The notes under the pieces were generated by a model. The model ran no database searches. It saw only the letters and a program-made list of their open reading frames with translations, and had not been told where the DNA came from. The translations under genes were made by a program, and so were the position numbers. Positions 46,296 to 57,827 of a stretch of 64,000 bases of DNA are shown piece by piece; within the stretch, counting starts at the first letter, position 1, and each line of letters starts with the position of its first letter. Origin of the DNA: Paguma larvata. Taxonomy: Eukaryota; Chordata; Mammalia; Carnivora; Viverridae. The stretch covers positions 12,877,370-12,941,369 of the forward strand of contig CM057831.1 of the NCBI GenBank assembly GCA_030068075.1, given 5' to 3'.

Positions 46296-47374
46296 CCAGA
46301 GCAGGGTTCGGTCCCTGAACCATGTTGCTGTCACACAGTGTGGGAGCTGGGTAGAATGGGTGGGGAGTCAACCTCAGTGCCCTTGAGGGGCTGCAGGAAG
46401 TGACTCGACTGTGGAGATGGAGCGTTACAACATCTGGGCAGTGCTTCATGCTGCCCAAAGCCTCGGTCGACAGTTCACAGGAAGCTCTTCCCCTCTCCCT
46501 GCCTGGGTGCCGCCATGACACCCTCCCAGCGGAACCAAGACACCATTTAAAGGATTCGTTTTGGAAAACTGTGGCCGAGCAATCTCCCTGTCATTTCCCA
46601 GTAACATCAAAATCCGTGTGTGTTTAGCAGGGGTTTCACGAACGCAGGACCCCCATTTTTGTTGCTAGACCCTAAGGAGTGCCTGCAATTAGTCAGTAAG
46701 TCGTCACCGAAACACTCACCAGGTTTGCAGCCCCCCTGGGTGCAGTCGGGGAAGAAGGAAGAGTCGAATCATTCTCCTTTATAGCGAAGGCGTGGCGCAC
46801 AAAACAAACACGCACAAATCTTTCCAAACTCCGCGGCGCGGAGCCACTCGGGTGACAGTGGCATGATGAAACGACCTCGACTCCCAGCATCTGTTTATGC
46901 CACACAGTGAAAGTTAATGAGGGCTGACCCTCCGCAGAACTGGGAAGTCAACCACAGTGCAGCTTCCGACTCCAGCTAGCCGTTCTGAAGACACGTTCCC
47001 ACCGTCAGAGGCAAACTCTTTCCCAGCCCCGTCCCCCTATCGGGCTCTGTGTTCTCTCTGACCTTGCTCCGTCCTTTATAAAGAAGGATCTGCCATTGGC
47101 CAGTCCCACTGGAGACTGGCTGATGGGTGTGCTTTGTCTTGAATGAATTTCAGGGGTATTTTTCCTTACCCTGGGTATACATTTCAGTATTTTAGGCTTA
47201 ATTTTAAATTTCATGTGATGTGATTTTTGTCTCTGGAGCAGATAATTTCTGGCCAAAGCAAGCATGTGTTGGGGATTGATTCTGGGAGAGGAAGGGCAGA
47301 ACTCACAGCAATATTTGGGTTTTACTTTATGGTGTATAGAGTGCGTGTGCATGTCCGCGCACACACCTTCTCAC
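46296..47374. other. Unique sequence
   Basis: No gene or firm repeat. 47140-47290 is AT-rich. Confidence 0.4.
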
Positions 47375-47570
47375 AAACCTCTGTGGGATAGTAAGGCGAT
47401 GATAGCGTTGTTACCAGTATACCCATTTTATAGGTGAAGAAACTGAGACTCAGACTAGAAGCCCAGAGTTGCTCAATAGCTAGTGTATTGGTGGGACAGA
47501 GAGTTGAACCTAGAAGTTCAGACTGTCAAAATGTACGCTCTTTTCACTGAGATGCCGCTCCTTTCCTAGC
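47375..47570 (-). mobile_element. MIR SINE (antisense)
   Basis: 'cccattttataggtgaaga', 'aactgagactcagactaga' and 'gacagagagttgaacctag'. Confidence 0.78.
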
Positions 47571-47778
47571 CCCTGGCCATCCTCATTTCTCTCTAGGCTC
47601 GTTCATCAGAACAGCCATGAAGATAGCTCTAATTAGGAACTTTTACAGCTAACTGAGTCACCTAGCTTAATCCCAAGGCTGATTGGGCTGCACCTTTTGA
47701 AGGTTCATCTGTCCTTCTTCCTTCCCTTTTTCTTCTTTTTTAGCTCACAGAAGTAGGAATAATAAACAGTGTCACCAT

Positions 47779-47998
47779 GGGGCGCCTGGGTGACTCAGTT
47801 GGTTAAGCGTCTGACTGTTGGTTTCAGCTCAGGTCGTAATCTCACGGTTTTGTGAGTTCAAGCCCCGCGTCGGGCTCTGCACTGGCAGCATGGAGCCTCC
47901 CTCTCTCTCTCTCTCCCCCGCTCTCTCACTGCCCCTCTCCCACTCACACTGTCTTTGTCTCTCTCAAAATAAACAAATACACTTAAACTTTTTTAATA
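47779..47998 (+). mobile_element. Felid CAN-SINE
   Basis: 'ggggcgcctgggtgactcag', longer head type ('tgttggtttcagctcagg'), B-box 'gagttcaagccccgcgtc'. Imperfect flanks 'gtgtcaccatgg' and 'gtgtcatcactgg'. A 211-codon ORF starting inside it is an artefact. Confidence 0.96.
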
Positions 47999-48007
47999 GT
48001 GTGTCAT

Positions 48008-48310
48008 CACTGGCTTGTAGTCATTCATTTCTTCAGTCAGCATTTGCTGGGCACCTGCCACACACCGGGCTCTGTGCTGGGCACCGGGGATGCCGAGAGG
48101 AGCAAATGGACACTTGCCATGCCGCGCTTGAGAATTGGGATGGAGATTCGGGCAGGGGACAGTGGCTCAGGGGGAAGGACGTCCACCCCAGGCTCAGAAG
48201 GTCAAGAAAGGAGTTGGTCCAGAAGCTGAATTTGGTGAATGGCCAAGGATATGCAATTAAGAGACGTCCAGTCAAAGAAGGCATGCGTGTGTGTGTGTGT
48301 GGCCTGTGCA
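48008..48310 (-). mobile_element. L2 LINE 3' end (antisense)
   Basis: 'cattcatttcttcagtcag', 'gggcacctgccacacacc' and 'gctctgtgctgggcacc' are the reverse L2 end. The part after 48120 is weaker. Confidence 0.65.
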
Positions 48311-48499
48311 TGTTTTACATGGGACAAACGAGAGCGTGCTATCTTCTAAGGGGAAAGAGGGGTGGGAAGGTGGAGTTAGGAGAGAAAGCACGTGAAGGGT
48401 GGAGGAGGGCAGGAGCTAAGGTATGGCTGGAAGTCTTGGTCTTACACAGGTGAGGGGTATCTCTTGCCCCGGGACATAAGGAGAATATGCATGAAGATC

Positions 48500-48655
48500 A
48501 GTGCGTTCATTCGCTCATCTCGTCATATTAACTCATTAAATATGTATTGAATGCAGTGATGGGCCAGCATTGCTAGGCTAGGTAATGAGCATATAAAGTT
48601 GAAAATAATGAATTCAATACATATTTGCTGAGCCTCTCTCTGCTGTGTGCTGCCC
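48500..48655 (-). mobile_element. Short L2 3'-end fragment (antisense)
   Basis: 'gttcattcgctcatctcg' and 'tatgtattgaatgcagtg', then 'caatacatatttgctgagc'. Two related 3'-end phrases occur about 100 bp apart. Confidence 0.45.
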
Positions 48656-48659
48656 TAAC

Positions 48660-48905
48660 AATAACAGCGAGACGTATTAAGTGTTCATCGTGGCGCTGGT
48701 TTGCGTTTGAAGATGTTCGCATACATTAGCTCATTTAATCATCAACACGGTAGATGCTAATGTTATTACTCTTTTTGGATGGCTAAACTGAGGCATAGAG
48801 ATTAGGTAACCTGCCCAGCATTAGACAGTTGTAAATGGCAAGAGGATAGGCTTTGAACCCGGTCTGCCTGTGCTCTGAAGCCCGTGCTTGAGTATGGTCC
48901 CAAAG
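48660..48905 (-). mobile_element. MIR SINE (antisense)
   Basis: 'acattagctcatttaatc', 'ctaaactgaggcatagaga', 'gtaacctgcccagcatta' and 'gctttgaacccggtctgcc'. Confidence 0.85.
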
Positions 48906-48959
48906 AACTTGCAGACCCCGTGGGGGTAGACAGCTGTTCAGGCAAACAATTAAAATACA

Positions 48960-49670
48960 GCAGATGTTTCTTTCTGACAGTATGGTTGGCTAGATAAGCT
49001 GAAAACACCTCTCCTAGAAAATACCAAGAAATGCTGGATAAAGTACAATAACAAACCTTTGAACGCTAGCTGAACAAGAAGGAAAGTAAGAGAGCCACCA
49101 GGGACCAAAAATGAAGAGAAAGCAGAAAAGTGAAGTGGTAAGCATATAAATCGGTGCTGGGGCGGCCTAGAATGGAGAAGTAGGAGTATTGCTGGTGGCG
49201 GGATTCAAGGAATTTGGCTTTCATTGGCCATGAAGAGGTAGGAGGCCAGACGTTGGAACTGTGTAAGACAGAGTGTTAGAATTGAGAATTCCACATAAAG
49301 ACGGTGCCTTCAGTGAGATGGGACTTATAAAATAGACCCCTCATAAGCACAGGGTGATAACTAGAGCACTGAGTGAGAAAAAATAGTCTCTCTGAGACTT
49401 TATAACCAGGGGGTACCGTTAATGGGTTTGAGGTTTGAATTTATACTGCCGGCCCAAGAATTAGCAAGATGCAGCATCAGTATAAAAAGTGGTAGCAGGC
49501 TGGTAATGCTCCCAAAGCTCCTGACCGCAAAGCAGAACCTCGCAAGTGGATAAATCTTCAATCCTGGCTGCAGAGGATTTCCACAGATAAAACCCATGAA
49601 TGAGAGTAAGCAGGTGCAACAGACGTCAGGATTAGACCCTCAAGAGGTACAACTCAGAAACATTGGACTT
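48960..49670 (+). mobile_element. L1/HAL1-type 5' leader region (tentative)
   Basis: A-rich start ('gaaatgctggataaagtac') and 'ggtaatgctcccaaagctcc', 'acctcgcaagtggataaat' and 'gtcaggattagaccctcaa' resemble 5' regions of old L1 or HAL1. There is no ORF. It abuts L1 ORF2 text at about 49671, which would normally lie several kb further on. Confidence 0.45.
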
Positions 49671-52345
49671 CAACAATACGTTAGACCAGGTGGACTTAAT
49701 AGACATCGTAGAACGGTCCATCCAGCAGCAACAGAATACACATTCTTCTCAAGTGTACAGAGGACGTTCCCCAAGATAGATCACATGTTAAGCTCAAAAC
49801 AAGTCTTAATAAATTTGGGAAGACTGAAGTCGTATCACGCATTTTTTTTTTACCCATAATGGTATGAAACTAGAAGTCAATTACAAAAACAAAGCTGGAA
49901 AATTCACAAATATGTGGAGATGAAACAACATACTACTGGATGACAAATGTGGCAAAAAAAAAGAACATTAAAGAGAGATACAGATCTGGAGACAAAGAAA
50001 AATGGAAACCCAACACAGGAAAACCTATGGGATGCAGCCAAAGCAGCTCAAAGAGGAAAGTTTATAGTGATAAACCCCTACATTGAGAAACAACAAAGAT
50101 CTCAAACAAACAGGCAAACTTAACAACTCAAGGAACTAGAAAAAGAGGAACAAACTCAGCCCAAATTTAGTAGAAGGAAGGAAATAACAAAGATGAGAGT
50201 GGAAATCAATGAAATAGAGACTATAAAGAGAACCTTAGAAAAATGAATAAATTCCTAGAACCATACAACTTACAAGATTGAATCACGGAGCAATAGGAAA
50301 TCTGAACAGACCAAGTACTAGTAAGGAGATTGAATCAGTAATCAAACACCTCCTAGTAAGCAAAAGTCTGGGACCAGATGGCTTCACTGGTAAATTTTCC
50401 CAAGCATTTAAAGAATTAATACCAAGCCTTCATAAACTTTTCTTAAAAATAGAAGAGGAGGGAACACTTCCAATCTCATTTTATGAGGGTTTACTTCTTT
50501 ACCTGAGATCAAAATCAGACAAGGACTCTATAAGAAAAAAAAAATTACAAGCCAATATCCCTAATTAACATAGATGCAAAAGTCTCCAAGAGAACATTAA
50601 CAAACCAGGTTTGGTAGTACATTAAAAGGATTATACATCACGATCAAGTGGGATTTATTCCAGGGATGCAAGGGTGGTTCAGCATTTGCAAATTAGTTAA
50701 TATCATACATCACGTTACCACAATGAAAGGCTAAAAATCATAGGATCATTTCAGTAGATACATCTTTTCATGATTTAACTCTGTGATTATAGAGAAATAT
50801 ACCTCAACATAATAAAAGCGACATGAGATGAACCCACAGCTAACATCATACTCACTGGCAAAAAGCTGGAAGCTTTTCTTCTAAGATCCGGAATAAGACA
50901 AGGATGCCCACTGTCACTACTTTTATTCAACGTAGCCAGAGCAATTAGGCAAGAAAAATAAAGGATATCCAAATCAGAGAGGAAGGAATAAAATTGTCTC
51001 TATTTTCAGATGACAAGATCTTATACATTGAAAACCCTAAAGACTTCACCAAAAAACTGTTAAAACTATAAGCAAGTTCAATAAAGTTGCAGGATACAAA
51101 ATCAGTGTACAAAACTTGGTTGCATTTCTATACACTAAGAGTGAACTATCAAAAAGCGAAATTAAGGGGCACCTGGGTGGCTCAGTCCGTTGAGCGGCCG
51201 ACTTCGGCTCAGGTCATGATCTCGCGGTCTGTGAGTTCGAGCCCCGCGTCGGGCTCTGTGCTGACGGCTCAGAGCCTGGAGCCTGTTTCAGATTCTGTGT
51301 CTCCCTCTCTCTCTGCCCCTCCCCCACTCATGCTCTCTCTGTCTCAAAAATAAATAAACATTAAAAAAAAAAACGAAATTAAGAAAACCATTTCCTTTAT
51401 AATAGTATCAGAAAGAATAAGATAGTTAGGAATAAATTTAGCAATGGTAGAGAAAACTCTGTACACTGACAACTATAATTTATGAAAGAAATTAAAGAAG
51501 ACAAATGGAAAGATATCCTGAGCTTGTGAGTTGGAGGAATGAGTATTGGTGTAAATCCATACTACCCAAAGCAACCTGTAGATTCAGTTAATCTCTATCA
51601 AAATTCCATGGCAATTTTTACAGAAATAGAAAAAAGCAATCCTAGATTTGTATGGAACTACAAAAGACCCCTACTAGTCAAAGTCAACAGTATGATTGCA
51701 TCATACTCTCGATTGCAAACTATTACAAAGCTATATTAATCAAAACAATGTAGTACTGATTTAAAAACAGACATAGATCAATGGAACATCATAGTCCAAA
51801 AATCAACCCATGCGCCTATGGTTAATTAATTTATGAGAACAGAGCCAAGAATATATGATAGGGAAAAGCAAGCCTGTTCAAGAAATGGTGTTGAGAAAAC
51901 TACAGGCACATGCAAAAGAATGAAACTGGACTTCTGTGTTACGCCATACACAAAATTAAATCAAAATGGATTAAAGACTTAAATTTAAGAGTTGAAACTG
52001 TGAAACTCCTAGAAGAAAACAGAGGATCAGCTCCTTGACATCGATCTTGGAAATATTTTTTTGGGTTTGAGATCAAAAACAAAGGCAACAAAAATAAAAG
52101 TAAAACAAGTGGGACTACATCAGCTAAAAACCTTCTGCCAGCAAAGGAAACCATCAATAAAATGAAAAGACAACCTATGGAGTAAGATAAAATATTTTCA
52201 CATCATATATGAAACATATATGAAATCATATGTGAACAAAAAAAAAACCAAAACAAACAAAACCCAATCTGATTAAAATTGGGCAGAGGAACTGAATAAA
52301 CATCTTTCCAAAGAGGTCGTACAAATGACCAACAAGCAGTCTGAA
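49671..52345 (+). pseudogene. L1 ORF2 remnant (endonuclease end, reverse transcriptase, C-terminus), non-functional
   Basis: ORF2 of L1 encodes an endonuclease and reverse transcriptase that copy L1 RNA into nicked DNA. Seen: an endonuclease C-terminal stretch around 49690-49860 (NRHRRTVHPAATEYTFFSS, then IDHMLSSK), an RT N-terminal stretch at 50278-50568 (STSKEIESVIKHL, GPDGFTGKFSQAFKE), the motif GIRQGCPLS at 50890-50916 and the catalytic loop at 51003-51014 reading F-S-D-D where L1 normally has [13 protein letters not shown] and FSDD lie in different frames, so at least one frameshift separates them. Many stops follow, and a SINE interrupts it at 51167-51373. The 5' end and the 3' UTR are missing. 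Old L1M-type by divergence. Confidence 0.9.
51167..51373 (+). mobile_element. Felid CAN-SINE inside L1 ORF2
   Basis: 'gggcacctgggtggctcag', short head type, intact 'gagttcgagccccgcgtc', poly-A. Flanks 'cgaaattaag' at 51157-51166 and 51374-51383 are identical, extended by A-runs. Confidence 0.98.
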
Positions 52346-52765
52346 CGCAGAATTTCTTCTTCCTTGGGAATCTTAGCTTTTTCTTTTTAAGTTCAATTAT
52401 TTGCTTGAAAGAGAGTGAGCGGAGAAGGGCAGAGAGAGAGGGAGAGAGAATCCCACACAGACTCTGCACTTTCAGCCTGTGGAGCCCCATGTGGGGCTTG
52501 AATTCGCAAACTGCGAGATCATAACCTGAGCCGAAATCATAAGTTGGTTGCTTAACAGACCGAGCCACCCAGGCACCCCCTTAGTTTTTTTCTTATAAGG
52601 CCTTCAAGTGATTGGATGAGGCCCACCCACACAATAAAGAGTAAACTACTTTATTCAAAGTCCGCTGATTTAAATGTTAATCACATCCTAAAAAATCTTT
52701 CACAGTGACATCTAGACTTGTATTTGACCATATACCTGGGTACCGTCACCAACCTGACACAGAGA
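52346..52765. mobile_element. Unclassified old interspersed repeat, split by a SINE
   Basis: 'cagaatttcttcttcctt' on the left and 'gattggatgaggcccacc', 'gatttaaatgttaatcac' and 'tgacacagagaattcacc' on the right belong to one widespread mammalian repeat pattern, whose class I cannot state. The SINE at 52375-52579 interrupts it. Confidence 0.55.
52375..52579 (-). mobile_element. Felid CAN-SINE (antisense)
   Basis: 'gagagagtgagcggagaag', 'gtggagccccatgtgggg', 'gagccgaaatcataagttgg' (longer head type) and 'gccacccaggcaccc'. Flanks 'cttagctttttctt' and 'cttagtttttttctt' look like a decayed duplication. Confidence 0.95.
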
Positions 52766-53640
52766 ATTCACCATCACAAAGCGGGACCCGGGAGTCTGTG
52801 TTCTCTCTGTGATCTGTAAGGCCAGGTAGGAGAGTGGGGAGTCAGAGATGTAACGGTAGGATCATGGCAAGGAGGTTCTGAGCCATGCGGTGGCCCAGCG
52901 GAGGGTGGGTGAGTGAGGGAATGGACAAATGAATGGATGAAAATGTAAGTGACAGCGGAGAGACTAGATGACCCTAGTATGTGTGGCCCCTCTGCCACTG
53001 AGGTGGGACAGGAGATAAAGACAGAGGTAGGTGCCGCTAGGTGTTGGGCATGGGGAGGAGAACGAGGGAGGCCAGCGTTTCTTTCTTCCCTGCCCTGGGA
53101 ACCCTGGGGTGCTTTATATGTTTGGTACTTACAGCTTCACTTGAGTTGGTATCAGACGAGAGCCTTGTGACATGGCACCTCCTTATCCCATGTCCTGGAA
53201 CCTTCCTGGGCCTCTGCCTGGTCTCTGCCTAGTCTGTTGACAGGCTTGGGGCCCCAGCTTCCCACAACGTGCTGTGGATTGAAGAATCTGGACGCTCACA
53301 GGGTGAAACTGCACACAGGCTGCCCAAGAGAGGAACCCCTAAGGGGAGAAGGCTGGGCATGTGCCTAGAGGTACAGCAGGGGTGAGGTGGCTAAGAGGCC
53401 TGGAAGCTAGTCCCCACTTTCCCTCCTGCCACCTGTAGGACTCGTGCGGACCTGGGCTACCAATACTTGCCCCTTAGACCTCAGCAGGTTATCTAAGGAT
53501 CTAATGCGTTCGCTTCGTAAATTATAAAACGTGACGATAGTGACAGGTACCGTTGGCGGCCACTGCATGTATGCACGGAGCACAGAAACGGGGAATTTGC
53601 AGTGTGCTGGTGGAGCGGCACGGAGTAGGGTAAGACTCTG
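52766..53640. other. Unique sequence
   Basis: No gene or clear repeat. Confidence 0.4.
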
Positions 53641-53815
53641 ACATACCATCTGGGGGAAGACCTTTCCTGCGCACCTGCTATATTCCAGACCCCATGGCGG
53701 GCATTTGGTAGTTGGCTTATTTAGACCCCGTGGCGACTCTAACGGCAAACCCTTGGGTCAGACAAACCAAGAGAGCTGCCCAAGGGCAAACACTAAACGG
53801 TAGAGTGGAAGGTGG
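53641..53815 (-). mobile_element. MIR SINE (antisense), diverged
   Basis: 'gcgcacctgctatattcc', 'agagctgcccaagggcaaac' and 'gtagagtggaaggtggag'. Confidence 0.5.
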
Positions 53816-53900
53816 AGCCTGAGAGTACCTGACCGTCTCCCCACCACACGGTGCCCCCTTTTGGGGTATTTGCGAGGTATTTTTATTATTGTCATTAGGG

Positions 53901-54158
53901 CTTGGAGACGTCATGGCCAGCAGAGTGATTACAGTCAACAATACTATACTGTAAACTTCAGGGTTGCTAAGAGACTAGGTCGTCATCGTTCTCACCACAG
54001 AAAGAAACGTTAAGTGATACTAACGTTAGCTAACACAGCAGTGGCGATCGCGTTGCAGTATGTGAGTGTATTCTACCAGCTTGCTTACACCCGAAAGGAA
54101 CACAGTGTTATATGGGAGTTATATCTCAATAACAAATAGGAAATGAAAATAAAATAGG
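53901..54158 (+). mobile_element. Short 5'-truncated L1 3' UTR with target duplication
   Basis: 'gattacagtcaacaatacta', 'gttgctaagagactagg', 'gttctcaccacagaaagaaa' and 'gttatatctcaataacaaa' are the L1 3' UTR end. Flanks 'gtcattaggg' (53891-53900) and 'gtcattgggg' (54159-54168) match at 9 of 10 positions, marking a 258-bp truncated insertion. Confidence 0.85.
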
Positions 54159-54300
54159 GTCATTGGGGTCAGGCCGAGCCTCTTTTGCCACCCGGTTGTC
54201 ACCAGGTAGACAGTTGAGCCCGTGGTGCAGCGGCAGGCTGGGAGGGCTTCCCGGAAGAAGTGTCTGGCATGACCGAGAACCTGGGCACTTAGGGTGTTGA

Positions 54301-54497
54301 GGGGCGCCTGGGTGGCTCAGTCGGTTGAGCGTCTCACTCTTGGTTTCGGCTCAGGTCATGGTCTCACAGTTCATAAGTTCGAGCCCCGAGTCAGGCTCTA
54401 CACTGACAACACCGGAGCTCGCTTAGAATTCTCTCTTTCCCTCTGTCTCTGCCTCTCTCTTCTTTCGAAGGAAAATAAACTTAAAAAAAAAAAGTGT
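54301..54497 (+). mobile_element. Felid CAN-SINE
   Basis: 'ggggcgcctgggtggctcag', longer head type ('ctcttggtttcggctcagg'), B-box 'aagttcgagccccgagtc', tail 'aaaataaacttaaaaaaa'. Confidence 0.97.
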
Positions 54498-54930
54498 TAA
54501 CAACATTTAATAGACCTGTCAGAGAGAGGCCAGCCTCCGAGCTAAGCCTGATCTGCCCTGAACTGTCTGCTCGGTTACTGCCGTGCAAACGCTACTACAG
54601 TGCCCTCTGACGAGTTCATGAATTAAGTGTGGGGGGGACGGCAGTAACACGGCCCTGTGCTCTCCTCTCTGCTGCACCTCTGGGACCCGTGTGGGCCATG
54701 GTGGCAGGCGGCCAGGGCGCCCAGGAACCTGGTGCAGCAGGGGGCCAGGCTCTCTCCCAGTCACTGGGCTTTGCAGAGTGGTTGCTGAAGCTCCCCTTGC
54801 TTTTTGTCCGACGAGGCATTAGGAATCTCAGATTAGTGGCCTTTACGGAAGGGACCTCCTCCATCTCTACTCCAGTCTCTGTCCCCAAGGATTGGGGTGG
54901 GGGGCTGGTCGCTGGATGTTCTCGAATGGG
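54498..54930. other. Unique sequence
   Basis: Start of the 250-codon ORF (54629-55381), the longest open frame in the window. No domain recognised. See the rejected list. Confidence 0.4.
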
Positions 54931-54934
54931 AATT

Positions 54935-55440
54935 AGGCTGTATGAGCCTCATCTACCACTGATTAACAAATCATCCCAAAACTTAGTGACGGAAGCGGTG
55001 GTTTGTGACCTCATGCGGTTCTCTTGGTTGGGAATCCAGGAACTGCTTAGCCGGGTGGATTGGCTCAGGGTCTCTCACGAGGCTGCACAAGTGCTGTCGA
55101 CCATGGCTGCCGTCAGCTCTAAGCTTACACATGTGGCTGTTGGCAGACTCGAAGTCCTTGCTCTGTTGGCTGGAGGCTTGTGGTCTCTCCGTAGGGTTGG
55201 TCAGAGCACAGCAGCTTTCTTTCCCCAGAGCAGAGCCGGGGTGGTGGTGGTGGCGGCGGCAGTGGTAGTGGTGGTGTTTGTGTGCTGTGTGTCCCACCCT
55301 AAGATGGAACACAGTGTCAGAAGTGACATCCCCTCACTCCTGTTGTCTGCTGCTGGGCAGATCAGCCCTGGTAAGGTGTGAGGACTGTGAATTCCAGGAG
55401 GCTGAGATCTTCGGGGCCACCTTGGGGGCTGACTAGCCTG
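54935..55440 (+). mobile_element. Unclassified old interspersed repeat (LTR- or DNA-type)
   Basis: 'gattaacaaatcatcccaa', 'ggctcagggtctctcacga', 'gaagtgacatcccctcac' and 'ggggccaccttgggggct' follow a common mammalian repeat pattern. A GGT/GGC trinucleotide stretch (about 55241-55275) lies inside. Confidence 0.5.
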
Positions 55441-55555
55441 CAGCCTGGCAGAGACCTGGACTGGGACAGCAGCTAGGGAACTAGAAACGGCGCCTGGAGA
55501 TCCGTCCCAGGTACTGTTACGGGTTGCTCAACTAGTACCTTTGAGAGTTCAGATC

Positions 55556-55774
55556 TCTTTATTTATTAAAAAAAAAAAATGTTTATTTAGTTTTGAGAGA
55601 GAGAAGTGGGGGAGGAGCAGAGAGAGAGGGAGACACAGAATCTGAAGCAGGCTCCAGGCTCCGAGCTCCAAGCCGGCAGCACAGAGCGCGACACAGGGCT
55701 TGAACTCACAAACCACGAGATCATGACCTGAGCCAAAGTCAGCGCTGAACCGACTGAGCCACCCAGGCACCCCA
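55556..55774 (-). mobile_element. Felid CAN-SINE (antisense) with target-site duplication
   Basis: 'aatgtttatttagttttga', 'ccgagctccaagccggcag' and 'gccacccaggcacccc'. Flanks 'agttcagatc' at 55546-55555 and 55775-55784. Confidence 0.97.
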
Positions 55775-55784
55775 AGTTCAGATC

Positions 55785-56099
55785 CCGTTAAATGGCCTAA
55801 AAGGTCCTTCCTGGCCCAACCCCCTCACCACCAACACCTCCAGCTTCGTTTTCTCCCTTCTCTCCACTTACCCCAGGTCCCCTCTGGATGAACAACGTAC
55901 TTTCGTGTCTCTGCGTGTGGACTAGGAATTTCCCTTCCCCGCCCAGTACTTGTATAGTTCACAACGTAGTTTAGCGGTCTTCTGCTCTGTGGCACCTTCC
56001 TAGGTGACCCCCTCACAGAAAGCGGCGGTCTCTCCCCAGCACCCCAGAATCCCTGTGTACGTACCTCTACGACCGCATCAACTCCTTCCTCCCCGACAA
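55785..56099. other. Unique or diverged L2-like sequence
   Basis: 'ggtccttcctggcccaac' is reminiscent of L2 but not enough for a call. No gene. Confidence 0.3.
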
Positions 56100-56420
56100 G
56101 TGTGGCTCGAGTGCGGGCTGCGTGTCTGGCGCTGTGCTGGGGCCGGAGACCTGGCCGGTAAAGACAACAGACAAAGTTCCCACCCCTCCCACAGCCCTCG
56201 CCCCCCAGGTTTACAGTGCAGCAGGGGCGGGGACCCACCCGCCACATATAAGGAAACGCAGAGTGCCCAGACAAAAATAAAGGCACAGAAGGGGGAGGGA
56301 AAGGGTGAGGGACAGCAGAGACAAGGGGCTGTTCCCTACTCGGTGCTCAGGGGAGGCCCGGCTGCTACTGTAACACAGAGCAGAGCCCTAGAGGAAGTGA
56401 GGATTGACTTGGGGGGGTAG
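56100..56420 (-). mobile_element. Possible L2 fragment (antisense)
   Basis: 'ctggcgctgtgctgggg' and 'gacaaagttcccacccctc' then 'acagtgcagcaggggc' could be the reverse L2 3' end. Confidence 0.35.
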
Positions 56421-56449
56421 ATGCAGAAAGAGTGTTGTGAACCTATCAT

Positions 56450-56600
56450 TTTGGAAAATGTGCTTTCATTTCCACCTTTCCTTTCTGTATACTCTTGGAT
56501 GGCAGCGACCAGGAATCTGTCGACTCAGCATCCCCACTGCTTAGCACGGTGTCGGTGCATGGTAGAGGCTGGAGCAACAACGAATGTCCTTTTTGATAAG
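56450..56600 (+). mobile_element. L2 LINE 3'-end fragment
   Basis: 'ctcttggatggcagcgacc' and 'cactgcttagcacggtgtc', then 'catggtagaggctggagc' follow the sense L2 end. Confidence 0.5.
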
Positions 56601-56689
56601 TGGGGGCTGGAAAGTGTGAGGGACGGGATCGGACGCCCAGCGAACCCCCACAGACCCCAGGGAGCCTGATGCCGGGGAGAAAGCCGAGA

Positions 56690-57080
56690 GAGAGAAATTC
56701 GTTTTGAGGATTAAGGGCTTGCTCCGCGTACATCCCTATGTTTTATAGACAGAGGTGAGATGAACGTGAATTTAAATAAAGACTTTAGTCTGTATTTAAT
56801 GATGCAGTTATTAGGCTGCGTTTGGCAGTGCGTCCCCTGACATAAAGTTTTAAAATCAGCCTTTTCGAACACTAAATTACCCTTTGGGTCTGCCAGCTCT
56901 AATGATAAATAAAACCCAAGTCGACCTCATTACCCTCAGATTCATGGAGTGGGTTAACGTTTGGGAGATTAACCAGTTCTGGGCGCCGAGGAAGGAAAGT
57001 ACTAAATGATAGATTCTGATGGCGAATCAGGGGCTGGAGCCACGTTTGCAACCAAGTTCATTACACAGGGGTCGATGAGC
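56690..57080. other. AT-rich unique block with homeodomain-like motifs
   Basis: Not repeat-like. Dense 'tttaatgatg', 'gttattagg', 'ctctaatgataaataaaa', 'ggttaacgtt' and 'gattaacc' motifs. A candidate conserved enhancer by composition only. Confidence 0.35.
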
Positions 57081-57825
57081 CTTTGTTTCTAATCAGCGGG
57101 ACCTCAGATCCCTCCACCTTCTTGTAACAGAGTGGCCTGCGGATGCCTTTGGCTCAGGCAGCTCGGTAGTAGTGGACTGGAGGCAGGGAGGGGAGAAAGC
57201 ACGGACTGGGAAGAGATGGTGCGAGGTGTCTTTGGCAGTCCAGAGAGCGGGTTCCCTGGGAACCATGGCCAGCTGTGGTTTTGGAAGCCCATGTCCAGCC
57301 CCGCATGGGACGTCAGGCTGGGGAGGGGTGAGCGCTGGCTTGGTAGAAGAGGTGCACCAGAACCTCGGTTGTATGTTCCTTCAGGAGGGAGGGGAAGGTC
57401 TTTAAGAAAGGCGTGGTTGACTGGCTGCGATTCTTCTCTGCCCCCTGTGAAGCCCCTGAGAGGTGTGTGTCCAGTGACACAGAGGAGGACCAGTGGCTGT
57501 TGGAAGAGATGGTACCTAGGACTTTGTGGGCCAGGAGGAAGGCAGAGTAGAGGAGAGACTCCCGTAGGCTATGTCTTTCCTCATCCTGAAGCCTAGACAG
57601 AGTGGGTGGTCAGGATGGGGCAAAATGTAGCTCGTAGGTGAGCCCATCAGGAGGGGAGAAATTTTCAGGAAGGCATGCCCTTTCAATTACAAATACCCTG
57701 ATAGGGTCAGTGGTGAAGGATGAGAGAGAGTTGGGTTGATTTGCCCGCCAAAGGCAAGAAGACATGGATGCCTCATGCTGGCAACCAAACATTCTGGAAC
57801 ATTCTAGAACTCTGTGTCTCTGGGA
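57081..57825. other. Unique sequence
   Basis: A 154-codon + strand ORF (57132-57596) has no domain or conserved look. No gene called. Confidence 0.4.
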
Positions 57826-57827
57826 GT

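Noticed and set aside
47818..48453. 211-codon + strand ORF
   Set aside because: Starts inside a SINE and runs through an L2 fragment.
54629..55381. 250-codon + strand ORF, the longest in the window
   Set aside because: Its second half lies in an interspersed repeat and a GGT/GGC run. No domain, no splice or initiation context, and composition explains the length.
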